From: Myxococcota bacterium
Lineage (GTDB): Bacteria; Myxococcota_A; Polyangia; JAAYKL01
Length of the DNA stretch: 64,000 nt
Assembly: GCA_030065855.1 (NCBI GenBank)
Contig: JASJCT010000006.1
Coordinates: 32,641 to 96,640, forward strand
Reading direction: 5' to 3'
The position numbers were made by a program, and so were the translations under genes. The notes beneath the pieces were generated by a model that saw only the letters and a list, made by a program, of their open reading frames with translations, was not told the origin of the DNA and searched no databases. Each line of letters begins with the position of its first letter. Position 1 is the stretch's first letter. Positions 9,435 through 18,800 of the stretch are shown piece after piece.

Positions 9435-11108
9435 TCAGCGGTTTTTTTCTTCTTCTTTAAGGGCGCGCCTTAGGATCTTGCCCACATTGGTCTTGGGCAA
9501 TTCATCGCGAAACTCGATTTGCCGCGGGACCTTGTAGCCGGTGAGATGCTCCTTGCAATAGGCCTTGATCTCGTCGGCTGTGAGGGCCGGGTCCTTTTTG
9601 ACCACGAACAGCTTGACCACTTCTGTGGATTTAGGGTCGGGCACACCAATGGCCGCCACCTCTAGTACGCCGGGGTGTCCGGATGCCACGTCCTCGACCT
9701 CGTTGGGAAATACATTGAACCCAGAGACCAGAATCATGTCCTTTTTGCGGTCGACGATCTTGAAGTACCCCTGCTCGTCCATGATGGCGATGTCCCCGGT
9801 CTTGAGCCACCCATCCGCGGTGAACACCAATTTTGTCTCCTCGGGCTTATTGTAATAGCCCCGCATTACTTGGGGTCCCTTGATGCAAAGTTCCCCGCGC
9901 TCCCCTTGTGGCACCTCTTTTTCGCTCTCATCCCGGACAGATACATCGGTCGAAGGAATGGGCAGACCAATCATGCCGTTGTACGCTTTGAGGTTGAGGG
10001 GGTTGATACAAGCGGCCGGAGATGTTTCGGTCAGGCCGTAGGCCTCGATCAACGGTACACCAGTGACTTGCTTCCACTTTTCAGCCACAGGCCGTTGGAC
10101 CGCCATGCCGCCACCCAGGGAGACCTTATTATGAGTGAAGTCGACCTGAGCAAAATCCGGATTGTTCAACAGGCCGTTAAACAGGGTGTTTACACCGGTG
10201 ATCGCTGTAAACTGCCAACTCTTGAGCTCCTTGACAAATCCTGGAATATCCCGCGGATTGGTGATCAGCACATTGAGCCCACCAATACTGGAGAAGACGA
10301 GGCAGTTCGCCGTGAGGGAGAAGATATGGTAGAGGGGCAAAGGCGTGATGACGATTTCCTCACCCTCTTTAATGAGATTGGTTAACCAGGTTCGCGCTTG
10401 GAGCATATTGGCCACGATGTTGCCGTGGGTTAGGATGGCGCCCTTGGCTACCCCTGTTGTACCACCGGTGTATTGAAGAAAGGCAATGTCATCGTGGTTG
10501 AGGTCGACGCGCTTGAGGCTGCTGCCAGCGCCAATTGCCAGCGCGCTTTTAAACGGCACTGCGCCCGGGATATGCCACGGGGGGACCATCTTCTTTACGC
10601 TTTTGACGACAAAGTTGATGAGGGCGCCTTTTGGAAATCCCAGCATATCGCCGATCTTGGCCACGATGACGTTTTTGACAGGTGTGTTACGAATCACTTG
10701 TTCCAACGTGTTCGCGAAGTTGGCCAGAATGACAATCGTCTCAGCACCTGAATCCTTGAGTTGGTGCTCGAGCTCCCGGGCCGTGTATAGGGGGTTGACG
10801 TTGACCACGGTGAGCCCGGCGCGATGTGCGCCGAACAGGGCGATGGGATACTGGAGCACGTTTGGCATCATGATGGCCACCCGGTCGCCCTTTTTCAACC
10901 CCAGCTCGTTTTGAAGGTATGCCGCGAACTGTCTCGTCAATTGATCGAGGTCGGCATAGGTTAATATCTTGCCCATATTGGCAAACGCACCCTTTGCGGG
11001 GTACTTGGCAAAGCTCGACTCGATAATGTCGACCCCGGATGCGTATTCGCCCATATCAATCTCGTGGGCCACCCCCGGCTCATATTCCCCATACCAGACT
11101 CTGTCCAT
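9435..11108 (-). CDS. fadD: Long-chain fatty acid--CoA ligase
   Basis: 557 residues, the usual FadD length. The AMP-binding signature YTGGTTGVAKGA lies at 213-224, followed by the PLYHIF and GVNTLFNGLLNN segments, an adenylate-binding YGLTETSPA, and the fatty-acyl signature region GWLKTGDIAIMDEQGY with DRKKDMI. The C-terminus has the catalytic lysine context NVGKILRRAL. Many segments are near-identical to enterobacterial FadD (GLKKGDRVA, VVNVNPLYT, ITNPRDIPG), so this is a close member of that subfamily. It activates long-chain fatty acids to acyl-CoA with ATP at the inner face of the membrane, feeding beta-oxidation or lipid synthesis. The Shine-Dalgarno is AAGGA a few bases before the ATG. 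The MaoC-type hydratase at 59626 could act on the same class of acyl-CoAs. Confidence 0.96.
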   Translation of the reverse strand: MDRVWYGEYEPGVAHEIDMGEYASGVDIIESSFAKYPAKGAFANMGKILTYADLDQLTRQFAAYLQNELGLKKGDRVAIMMPNVLQYPIALFGAHRAGLTVVNVNPLYTARELEHQLKDSGAETIVILANFANTLEQVIRNTPVKNVIVAKIGDMLGFPKGALINFVVKSVKKMVPPWHIPGAVPFKSALAIGAGSSLKRVDLNHDDIAFLQYTGGTTGVAKGAILTHGNIVANMLQARTWLTNLIKEGEEIVITPLPLYHIFSLTANCLVFSSIGGLNVLITNPRDIPGFVKELKSWQFTAITGVNTLFNGLLNNPDFAQVDFTHNKVSLGGGMAVQRPVAEKWKQVTGVPLIEAYGLTETSPAACINPLNLKAYNGMIGLPIPSTDVSVRDESEKEVPQGERGELCIKGPQVMRGYYNKPEETKLVFTADGWLKTGDIAIMDEQGYFKIVDRKKDMILVSGFNVFPNEVEDVASGHPGVLEVAAIGVPDPKSTEVVKLFVVKKDPALTADEIKAYCKEHLTGYKVPRQIEFRDELPKTNVGKILRRALKEEEKNR

Positions 11109-11350
11109 TGAAATATCCTTTCCTTGGGTGCATAAATTGGCCGGTCATTTTATCTGTATATCGTTTGGTAGGCAATCCCTTTATTGCAATCCTTGTATTA
11201 TTTTTCAACCACAACGGACATGAATCTTAGTCACTTCCAGATCACCGAATAAAAATCGACTGTGACTGAACACATCGTGCTATTGTGGGGCCGATTGGAT
11301 ATGGGTCATGGGGTGGTGGGTGAGGCGTTTCTGATCGACAGGAGAACACC
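11109..11350. promoter_or_regulatory. Divergent promoter region between fadD and the beta-helix lipoprotein gene
   Basis: 242 bp. It includes an AT-rich stretch at about 11150-11260. No confident -35/-10 pair or FadR-like palindrome was identified. The + strand gene has a clear AGGAG six bases before its ATG at 11351. Confidence 0.35.
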
Positions 11351-14047
11351 ATGAGATTTCCAATGACGTGGCTATGTCTTGCTCTTTGTTGTCTTTTCTA
11401 TGAGGGGTGCGACGACAACACTAGCGGTACAGAAGATACACCTTCAGATACTGACATCGACACGACCTCGGATGTAGAAACCGACATAGGAGCAGATACA
11501 AATACCGAGACCAGCAGTGACGCGGATACTGAGACCACTATTGATACCGAATTTGATACAGCTACGGGGACAGAGACAGATGCAATAGATACAGATTCCG
11601 ATTCTCAAACAGACATAGACAGCGATACCGATACTGGTACGGGAATGGATACAGACTCTGAAATAAATACAGACACTGAGACAGAGACCGACACAGAAAC
11701 AGATATCGATCCCCTCGGGGTTCCCCAAAATGTGATGGCAGTGGCTAAAGACAGTGGGGTTGATGTCAGTTGGAGTCTGGTATCTGGAGCGGCTGGTTAC
11801 AACTTGTACTACGCAGAGGAAACCGGTGTTGCCCCAGACAGCTATCAAAATCTGATCGGCGGCACAAAGATCTCCGATGTAACGAGTCCCTGGCCAGTTA
11901 CCCCGTTGAGCAATGGGGTGAGATACTACTTTGTCGTTACAGCGCACGATGCTGACGAAGAGAGCAACCCATCCCAAGAGGTCTCGGCCATGCCAGTCCT
12001 CTTATTGCCCGATCCCGAGCCCCTGTACCCCACCTTTGGCGCTGACTGGAATGACTACGTCAAAAGCGGCGAAGATGCGGCATGCGAGGGCACAGAGGCT
12101 GGCATAGAGGCTTGTCTTCACGCGGGTGAGCAGCGCACGGTGCCTATGCCACTGGTGACCTGCGATGGCGTGACAGCCGAAGACGCCTTGGGGGCGTTTC
12201 ACTGGACATGCGATAATAGCACTGATCCGGTCCGCATTGTTTCTATCGGTCTAAAGCAGGATCAGGATAAATCGCTTTCGAACCTGATAGATTTTGACTC
12301 GGCGCGCTTTAGACCAAACCGCCTCAACGTATACCTAAACGGTGAGCCGTATGGCGCCACCCCGGAGAGCGACACCTGGTGGCACAATCCCATTGTCATC
12401 AACAACAATGGCGGCACCTTGAACGAACAGGGAACAATCTATCTCGTTACGGCCGATGCGCCATTTGATTACGCCGTCGGTTCCAACGAGGTCGGGCTCG
12501 TTATACAGCCCGGAGTCACATTGGCAGGTGCATCAGACCCGGAAGCAACAGCGGTTGTGAGCGACAATGGCTATCGCTTTTTTTGGATGGAAGGGACGAT
12601 TGACCCGACAGGGTCTGAACGCAGCGTTCACCTCAGTTCGGTTTCTTTTTCAGTGCTCCGAAATCTCGTCGTCAAAAAAACGAACAATGGAGACAATGCA
12701 GAGGCCATTACCTTGTCAGCCTGCAAAAACCTAAAGATAGCCGACGTGGTTATATCTGAATCACCCCAAACCAGCCTCAGGCTGAGTAGTGTCAGCGACT
12801 CCAGGTTTGAAGGAATAGAAGCCGTGAATGGCGGTCAACACGGTATCTACGCTACTGGCGGTGCGCGCAATTTCTGGCAGCATATCCGGACGGCAAGTAA
12901 TGGTGGAACGGGATTTTACATGTCGGGTAGCAGTGGTGACACTATCATCGACTTGGTATCAACGGGAAACGGCACCGGCAGCAACCATCACGGGGTGAAC
13001 CTTACAAACTGCAGTCAAAATCTCATCATCAATACAACGGTTGCAAACAACCACGGCGCAGGTTTTTTTATGGTGCAAGCCGCTGAAAACAACACGGTCT
13101 GGAATCTATCAAGTGCAAATAACGGGGACTATGGGGTCGTGGTCTCAGGCACCAGCGGCGGTCCGGTGTACGCGCGCAACAACTTTCTCGCCAATATCGC
13201 GGCTATCAACAATGGTAGCGGCAATGAAACCAGCGGGTTTTTTGGCGGTTATATGAGCGATAACAAACTCTACAACCTGGCTGTCGCACATAATCAAGGA
13301 TTTGGTATCTACCTCAAGGAGTGCGAACAAAACATCTTTAGCGGGCAATTGAAACTTGGAAACAATACAAATCTCAATTGCAACATTGACCCCAATAACG
13401 ATATTACCGGTATTGACCATATTACCTGTGAAAACAACGGGGATTCCAATGCGCAGTTAACCATCGACACCAGTGCTGGGGATAGCTTTGTCGGAAAGGT
13501 TATCACAGATGATTCAGTCAACCCAGACGATACCGACGGGCTCGGCACCTATGATGAAATTGTGGATTGGACAGGGTTTCAAACCCCGTATCGTGCATGG
13601 GGCAGGGAGCACGCCGATGCCTTCCCGGCTGCTGGCCACCGGTTGCCTTGTACGAGCGCCGATACCTGTCGTATCTGGGACTGGGGCCTAACGAACGAAG
13701 ATGCGGTCCTGCGACGTACAGTGGTGGGATTTGAAGATGGCAACAGCACCGTTGTGCATCGATGGCTGGCCGCGGATCAGAGCGCATGCACGGATATTCC
13801 CGGTGCCTCCTGGGACGAGGTGGGTAGCGCATGCGAAACAGTGTTTTTAATGGGCACCATGGAACTGATGGATGACAGCGCTGGAAATGAAAATGCTGTA
13901 TGCGAGTCGGGGGAGGCATGTGTGGCAACGCCCAATATCGGAAGCTATCAAGGCCATGGTGACCTGGTTTTTACCCAAAGCATCCCCAGCGGCACGACCG
14001 AGCTCACCGACATCGATATCTACACCTACGAAACCAACGGTTATTAG
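11351..14047 (+). CDS. Surface lipoprotein: Asp/Thr linker, fibronectin type III domain, right-handed beta-helix
   Basis: 898 residues. The lipoprotein signal ends in the lipobox FYEGC, with lipidated Cys20. Residues about 24-120 are almost only Asp, Thr, Glu and Ser in a dipeptide-like repeat, a flexible acidic tether. A fibronectin type III fold follows (about 122-215; VPQNVMAVAKDSGVDVSW and YYFVVTAHDADEESNPS). The main body (about 330-680) is an Asn/Gly-rich right-handed parallel beta-helix with coils such as NLKIADVVISESPQTSLRL and NFWQHIRTASNGGTGFYMS. Such helices are found in polysaccharide-binding or -cleaving proteins, but no catalytic triad is evident. The C-terminal 180 residues contain Cys pairs. 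Start supported by AGGAG at 6 nt. Probably outer-membrane anchored; function unknown. Confidence 0.85.
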   Translation: MRFPMTWLCLALCCLFYEGCDDNTSGTEDTPSDTDIDTTSDVETDIGADTNTETSSDADTETTIDTEFDTATGTETDAIDTDSDSQTDIDSDTDTGTGMDTDSEINTDTETETDTETDIDPLGVPQNVMAVAKDSGVDVSWSLVSGAAGYNLYYAEETGVAPDSYQNLIGGTKISDVTSPWPVTPLSNGVRYYFVVTAHDADEESNPSQEVSAMPVLLLPDPEPLYPTFGADWNDYVKSGEDAACEGTEAGIEACLHAGEQRTVPMPLVTCDGVTAEDALGAFHWTCDNSTDPVRIVSIGLKQDQDKSLSNLIDFDSARFRPNRLNVYLNGEPYGATPESDTWWHNPIVINNNGGTLNEQGTIYLVTADAPFDYAVGSNEVGLVIQPGVTLAGASDPEATAVVSDNGYRFFWMEGTIDPTGSERSVHLSSVSFSVLRNLVVKKTNNGDNAEAITLSACKNLKIADVVISESPQTSLRLSSVSDSRFEGIEAVNGGQHGIYATGGARNFWQHIRTASNGGTGFYMSGSSGDTIIDLVSTGNGTGSNHHGVNLTNCSQNLIINTTVANNHGAGFFMVQAAENNTVWNLSSANNGDYGVVVSGTSGGPVYARNNFLANIAAINNGSGNETSGFFGGYMSDNKLYNLAVAHNQGFGIYLKECEQNIFSGQLKLGNNTNLNCNIDPNNDITGIDHITCENNGDSNAQLTIDTSAGDSFVGKVITDDSVNPDDTDGLGTYDEIVDWTGFQTPYRAWGREHADAFPAAGHRLPCTSADTCRIWDWGLTNEDAVLRRTVVGFEDGNSTVVHRWLAADQSACTDIPGASWDEVGSACETVFLMGTMELMDDSAGNENAVCESGEACVATPNIGSYQGHGDLVFTQSIPSGTTELTDIDIYTYETNGY

Positions 14048-14078
14048 GGACGGTTCGTCTCAAACCGACGCTTATGAA

Positions 14079-14182
14079 TGACGTGTCCGCCTACGCCAAG
14101 CCTCCGGCGGGATCTTGGATGCTCGAAATCCAACTCGAAACTGGATAACCACGCCGGAGGCTTGGCGTAGGCGGACACGTCA
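14079..14182. repeat. 31-bp perfect inverted repeat between convergent genes
   Basis: Left arm 14079-14109 (starting TGACGTGTCCGCCTACGCC) and right arm 14152-14182 are perfect reverse complements over 31 nt, with a 42-nt loop. It lies 31 bp after the stop of the + strand lipoprotein gene and 60 bp before the stop of the minus-strand gene ending at 14243. The stem is very stable and GC-rich but has no T-run, so it is either a strong transcription barrier or a small palindromic element. Confidence 0.85.
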
Positions 14183-14242
14183 AAACTCAACTTATTTATT
14201 AGAATCTAGTCTTTGCAGATGTCTAGGAGAATCCCAGAGACG

Positions 14243-14860
14243 TCACTTGGCGGTCAGGACAAAGTGTTTATCCACGGTACCGACCATGGCGGCGTTCACT
14301 TTAACACTCGCCTTGACCGCACTTATTTTAACCTTCTTATTCTCTTCGGTCCCCACACCGATGATAATGCGGGCTTCATCCCCACTTGAGTTGGATTTTC
14401 TGCCGGCGGACAGATCTTTTTTAGCCCGGATGTGAATTTCGTTATCGCCTTTGTGCAGCCAGGCTGAAATTTCCATAATGACCTGGGGGTCTTTGGCCAC
14501 GATGGTCTTGTACTCGACGCCGTTGACAGCCACCGTAAAGCTGTACTGGCTGTTTTCCGACGGTTGGGTGACCAGGTAATACTTTTCGGTCAGTGTGGGG
14601 TTGGCTCCCCCTCGGCTGTTTGGTTTTGAGGCTTCCCGTGTTGAGGCGGCCGCACCAGCGCTGGGGTCAATGTGTTCTACTTTGTAGCCCGGTGCAGAAA
14701 TTCGCACATTGCCGTCCTTATCGATAGTGACGGTTGCGTTGCTGATGGTCTGGTTTCTCACCGCACTGATATCCGCGCCGTTGAGATACACTGACCTGGC
14801 AACAGCAGCGGTTGGCAGGGTCAATCCAAAAGCCATAATGATAAGGGCGATATACTTCAT
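14243..14860 (-). CDS. Small exported protein of unknown function
   Basis: 205 residues from ATG 14860, chosen because AGGAG lies 7 nt upstream and the product starts with a clean signal peptide (MKYIALIIMAFGLTLPTAAVA). The mature N-terminal half begins SVYLNGADISAVRNQTISN and VTIDKDGNVRISAPGY, a beta-rich pattern that reads like a small domain for anchoring or binding. The second half (EVNGVEYKTIVAK-like, WLHKGDNEIHIRAKKD) looks like another beta-sandwich. No catalytic residues stand out. The gene is about 105 bp downstream of the Crp/Fnr gene and may share its transcript. Confidence 0.75.
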   Translation of the reverse strand: MKYIALIIMAFGLTLPTAAVARSVYLNGADISAVRNQTISNATVTIDKDGNVRISAPGYKVEHIDPSAGAAASTREASKPNSRGGANPTLTEKYYLVTQPSENSQYSFTVAVNGVEYKTIVAKDPQVIMEISAWLHKGDNEIHIRAKKDLSAGRKSNSSGDEARIIIGVGTEENKKVKISAVKASVKVNAAMVGTVDKHFVLTAK

Positions 14861-14965
14861 TGCTGGTCTCCTTTTTTTAAACGACGCATCCAACATTTGG
14901 ACGCTTGGACAAGGGGAAAATTCTGTCCACATCGGTAAACGCCATCCCGCTGTTTTCCCTCGACA

Positions 14966-15622
14966 TCAGCGCTTACCGAGTTCCTCCTTCATGCCCATCA
15001 AGTGATACTTTTTTCGCAGTGCTTCCAGGTCAAAAATTTCAATCTTTTCGTCGACGATGCGCAAAAAGTGGTTCTCTCGAAGTTGCAAAATACCGTGTTT
15101 TACAGAATCCACATCGAGCCCGATGCGTGAAGCGAGCTCTATCGGGGAGATGTTCAGCAGAATGCGATCTTTTTCTGGTGGTGTACTTTGGGCCAACTTT
15201 ATCAGTGTATTCACGATTTTGCTCAAGCTATCGCGCAGCATCATATTTTCGATGCGCTCCTCAGCCGACTGCAGCCGCCGAATCAGCTGGCCGAGAAGCT
15301 TGACCGCCACATCTGGCTGATCCCGCAGCAGCTCTTCAAACCGCTTGGCCTCAAATGCCAGCACTTTGCAGTCTCCCAAAGAGACAGCGGAGCAGGGATG
15401 CCGACTGCCTCGGATAAGGGCGGTCTCTCCACAGATATCGCCCGCTTTTAAAACGACGATATCCCTCTCGACGAGACGGACGCGCTTTATCAAGCGGACC
15501 CGTCCAGCGACAACCATATATACTTCGGTGGCCTCTTCGTCCTCGACGAAAATCATTTCGCCCCCGGCATAGGACCTGCCGAAACGCTCGAACAGTCGCT
15601 CGTTGTTTTTGTCGGTTTCCAT
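14966..15622 (-). CDS. Crp/Fnr-family transcriptional regulator
   Basis: 218 residues from ATG 15622. The frame extends upstream to 15700, but those extra codons read through the palindromic element (MTKSPQPPLPKGE) and are unlikely to be part of the protein. The cyclic-nucleotide-binding domain spans about 10-115, with GGEMIFVEDEEATEVYMVV and the phosphate-binding-cassette-like GDICGETALIRGSRHPCSA. A long dimerisation helix follows, then a winged helix-turn-helix (about 160-205; ELASRIGLDVDSVKHGILQL). No N-terminal Fnr-type cysteine cluster is present, so a nucleotide or other small ligand is more likely than an Fe-S cluster. Targets unknown. Confidence 0.88.
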   Translation of the reverse strand: METDKNNERLFERFGRSYAGGEMIFVEDEEATEVYMVVAGRVRLIKRVRLVERDIVVLKAGDICGETALIRGSRHPCSAVSLGDCKVLAFEAKRFEELLRDQPDVAVKLLGQLIRRLQSAEERIENMMLRDSLSKIVNTLIKLAQSTPPEKDRILLNISPIELASRIGLDVDSVKHGILQLRENHFLRIVDEKIEIFDLEALRKKYHLMGMKEELGKR

Positions 15623-15660
15623 GCTACTGCCCTGTCCCGTCTTCAAAGCCGAGTAAAAGG

Positions 15661-15795
15661 CCTCCCCCTTTGGCAAAGGGGGCTGGGGGGATTTCGTCAT
15701 TTCCCCTAGCGGTTTGATGTGACAAAATCCCCCTACCCCCCTTTTTCAAGGGGGAATTTGCTACTTTCACCCGACAAAACTCGTTTGACATAACA
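15661..15795. repeat. Dispersed palindromic element, copy 1
   Basis: About 135 bp made of two hairpins. CCCCCTTTGGCAAAGGGGG is at 15664-15682, then GGGGGGATTTCGTCA (15685-15699), a short spacer, and TGACAAAATCCCCC (15720-15733) complementary to it, then CCCCCCTTTTTCAAGGGGG (15737-15755). A tail, CAAAAC-CGTTTGACAT, ends near 15791. The same order of parts recurs at 50502-50630 and, without the tail, inside the gene at 35777-35888. Here it is the leader of the Crp/Fnr gene. Confidence 0.85.
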
Positions 15796-15844
15796 CTACC
15801 TCAACGGTTTCCGCCCGCAGGACGGCTGTGTACATCTCGATGCG

Positions 15845-18800
15845 CTATGCGCTGTTGTTCTCTTTTTCAGCAAGCGTCTTTTGCAGCGCGGTGTTTTCGC
15901 TTTCCAGCTGAGATATTCGGGAGTCCCTGAACTTCAGCTCCATTTCCCACGCGGCGATGTCGCTCTCATGCTCGCCGATCTGACCCTTCAAATCCCTGAG
16001 CTCTCGCTCGAGGCGCGTGGCCCGTGTTTCCCGCTCCTCCAACTGGGCGGTCACCGATGTGAGCAGCGCGGCTTGATCTTCATACCGCTTGTCCTCGACC
16101 ACGCGTTCCTTTTGGATCGCTTCGATCTCCTCCTTGAGTGCTGCTATTTCTCGAAGTGCATCTTCACCCGGGACTTTGTTTTCACTTTTTTGCGTGGCGC
16201 TCGCCAGCGCCTCTTGAGTCGATGCCAACGCCTGCTGGGCTGTGGCTAGGGTCGCCTTGGTATCAGACAGCTCAGCCGTAACTGAATTGAGCGTGGAGAT
16301 TTTTACCTTTGCTTCATTCATCGCGTTGCGTGTCACTGACAATTCTTCTTTGAGCTGATGAAGCTGGCTTTCCAAATGCTGGCGGGAACGGATGGATTCC
16401 TCGTGCTCACGCTCGGCCAAGGAAGCACGCTCCTTTGCTTCTGAGAGCGCGACTTCACAGGACTGCGCGTTCTTGCGCATCTCGCTGATGCTGTCTTCCA
16501 TCGAATGGACGCGTTCTTTTTCGCTGGTGAGTTCAGCCCCAACCACTTTGATCTGTTCTCTGGCCGCAGCGAGCAATTCGCTTACCTCGGCAGCGTGCTT
16601 TTCCATCTCGACCAGGGAGGCCCCTGAAGTCGCCATCTCTTCTTTGCGCGCTTCCAACTCCGCGACCTTCTCGGAGAGATCCATACTGCGCTGCTGCTCT
16701 TTCAGCCAAGCCTCTCGAACGTGCTGCATTTTGTTGGACAGGAGGGCGACTTCATTGCGAAGGGCCACGAGGGCGCGTTCGTTGGCATCCTGCTGGGCCA
16801 TTTGCTCGGCAAGGGCCTCTTCCTTAGCGACCAACCGTTGGCGCAGGTCATTTGCTTCACCCGTAACCCGGGCCGCGTCGGCACCGGCAAGGCGCGTTCT
16901 ATTGGACTCGTCTGCCAGTTCTGCGCGAAGCACCTGCATGGCCGCTGCCATACCGTCGTTACGACTTACCTGTTCCTCGAGGCTCTTCTCGCTCTGGTGC
17001 AACTGCGCCTCGAGGTCAGAGACGCGCTCTGCCAAGTTGTTTGCTTCTTTTAGCTCCTCGGCCAGCTCACGTCGCACCTGTTTTTGGATATCCGCTTCAG
17101 TGACTTTGAGAGAGGCGAGCTCGGCACAGGTTCCCATGAGCTCTGTTTGGGTGGCTTCGAGCTTTGCTTCAGCGTTATTTGATCGCCTGATGGCCTCGTC
17201 TGTCGCTTCTTCTGTCTCAGAGATCCGCTTTGTGCTATCTGCCATCCGCAGTTCGAGTTCGCTGAGTTCATTTTCCAAGCGGGTGCGCTCGGTCGCTGCG
17301 GCAGTGACCTCGTTCTCCAGGGCCTCGATACGGTCTCTTGCCTTGGTCAAATCATCTGACAGCTCTTGGGCCCGGGCGGTTTGGCGCTCGGCCTCATCTT
17401 CGACCCTGCGGGCAGTGCGCTCCTCTGCTGCGAGTTGCTGCTCCAATGCTGCGACCTGTTGCTCTGCCGCTTCATTGTCAGATGCGAGGGCAGCGCACTT
17501 TTCCTTGAGCGTATCCTCGACTGCGGTAAGTGCTTCGATCCGAGCGTTGCAGGTTGAAATTTCTTCTTGAAGCGCTTCCCGATGGCGCCGTTCCTCGTCC
17601 AATTGCCCAGACAGCACGCCTGAGGCGTCCCTTGCGACCGTCAGCTCCTCCACGTGGTCCCGCACGCGGCTGAGCTCTGCTTCGAGGGACGTCACCTGCG
17701 CCGTGGCCCGGATAAGGGCGGCATCGGTTTTTTTCCGGGCATTGCGTTCCTGATCGAGATCTTGCGCTGCAGCAGTCACCTGCGCTTGCGCATCGGCGAG
17801 GTCTTTTTCGAGTGCCTGCGCCCGCTCCCGTTCGAGACCCAGCTGACCGTTCACCACGTCTAACTCTTCTCCCAGACGCTTGGCCCGCTCTTGTTCACCA
17901 GTCAACCGGGTCGCGGCATCTTGTTGTCGCTGGATCGCGTCCTCGTATCTCGCTCTCAGCTCGGCGGTTTGCCACCGCTCTGCCTTGAGTTCCCCTTCGA
18001 GCTTGGCGATTTGAAGATCTCGCTGGTGTATTTCAGCGTCGCGCGCTGCCTCCTGGTTGCGGTTGTCCTCGATTTGTTTGACGAGCGCATCTCTATCTTC
18101 TCGCGCCTGATCCAAATCCGCTGCCAGCCGACCAGCGTCCTGGCGGTTGGTTTCCAGCATCTTCTCGGCCGCTTCCAGCGCTAGATTCGCCTCCAGCCGG
18201 GCGCGCTGGTGACCGAGCTGGGATCCCAAAAGCCCTGCTTTTTCGCCCTCGAGCTGATCGATTTTCGCAACGAGCTCAGCATCGGCAATGTCGCACCTTT
18301 CCAGGTCCACCACCAGATCCCTTACAATTGCCTCCAGGCGGACCACTTCCTCCTGTGTGCGGCCGAGATCAGCTGCTGCAGTGGAAAGGCGCGCCTCCAG
18401 GTCAGCGGTTTCTTTTTCAAACCCGGCACGTTCCTCGTTTACAGCATCCAGTTGACCGCGGATCTCTTTGAGCTCGGACTGCATCTCGGATGCTCGCGAC
18501 CCAGCCGCGGCCTCTTTTTGCGCCAGCACCCGCGCCTCGTCTTGCAGTGTTTTCTCCCGTTCCCGAACCTGCTTGAGCTCTGTAGCGTGCGCGTCGTGCT
18601 GTTCCCGGAGCCGATCTAGCTCGCTCGCATCTTCCCGCATTCGCTCCACCAGCTCGTCCCGGGCCGCCTCGGCCGATCGGGCCCGCTCTTCGGCCTGCTT
18701 TAGCTTGACCGCTGATTCTCTCGCCTTTGATTGCAGGTCCATATCGGCACTTCTGCGGGCAAACTCCTCTTCCAGCTGCTTTTTCTGGGCCGCCTTTCTC

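Noticed and set aside
16392..17570. 392-residue open frame on the + strand
   Set aside because: Ser/Arg-rich antisense shadow of the coiled-coil gene; no start signal or domain.
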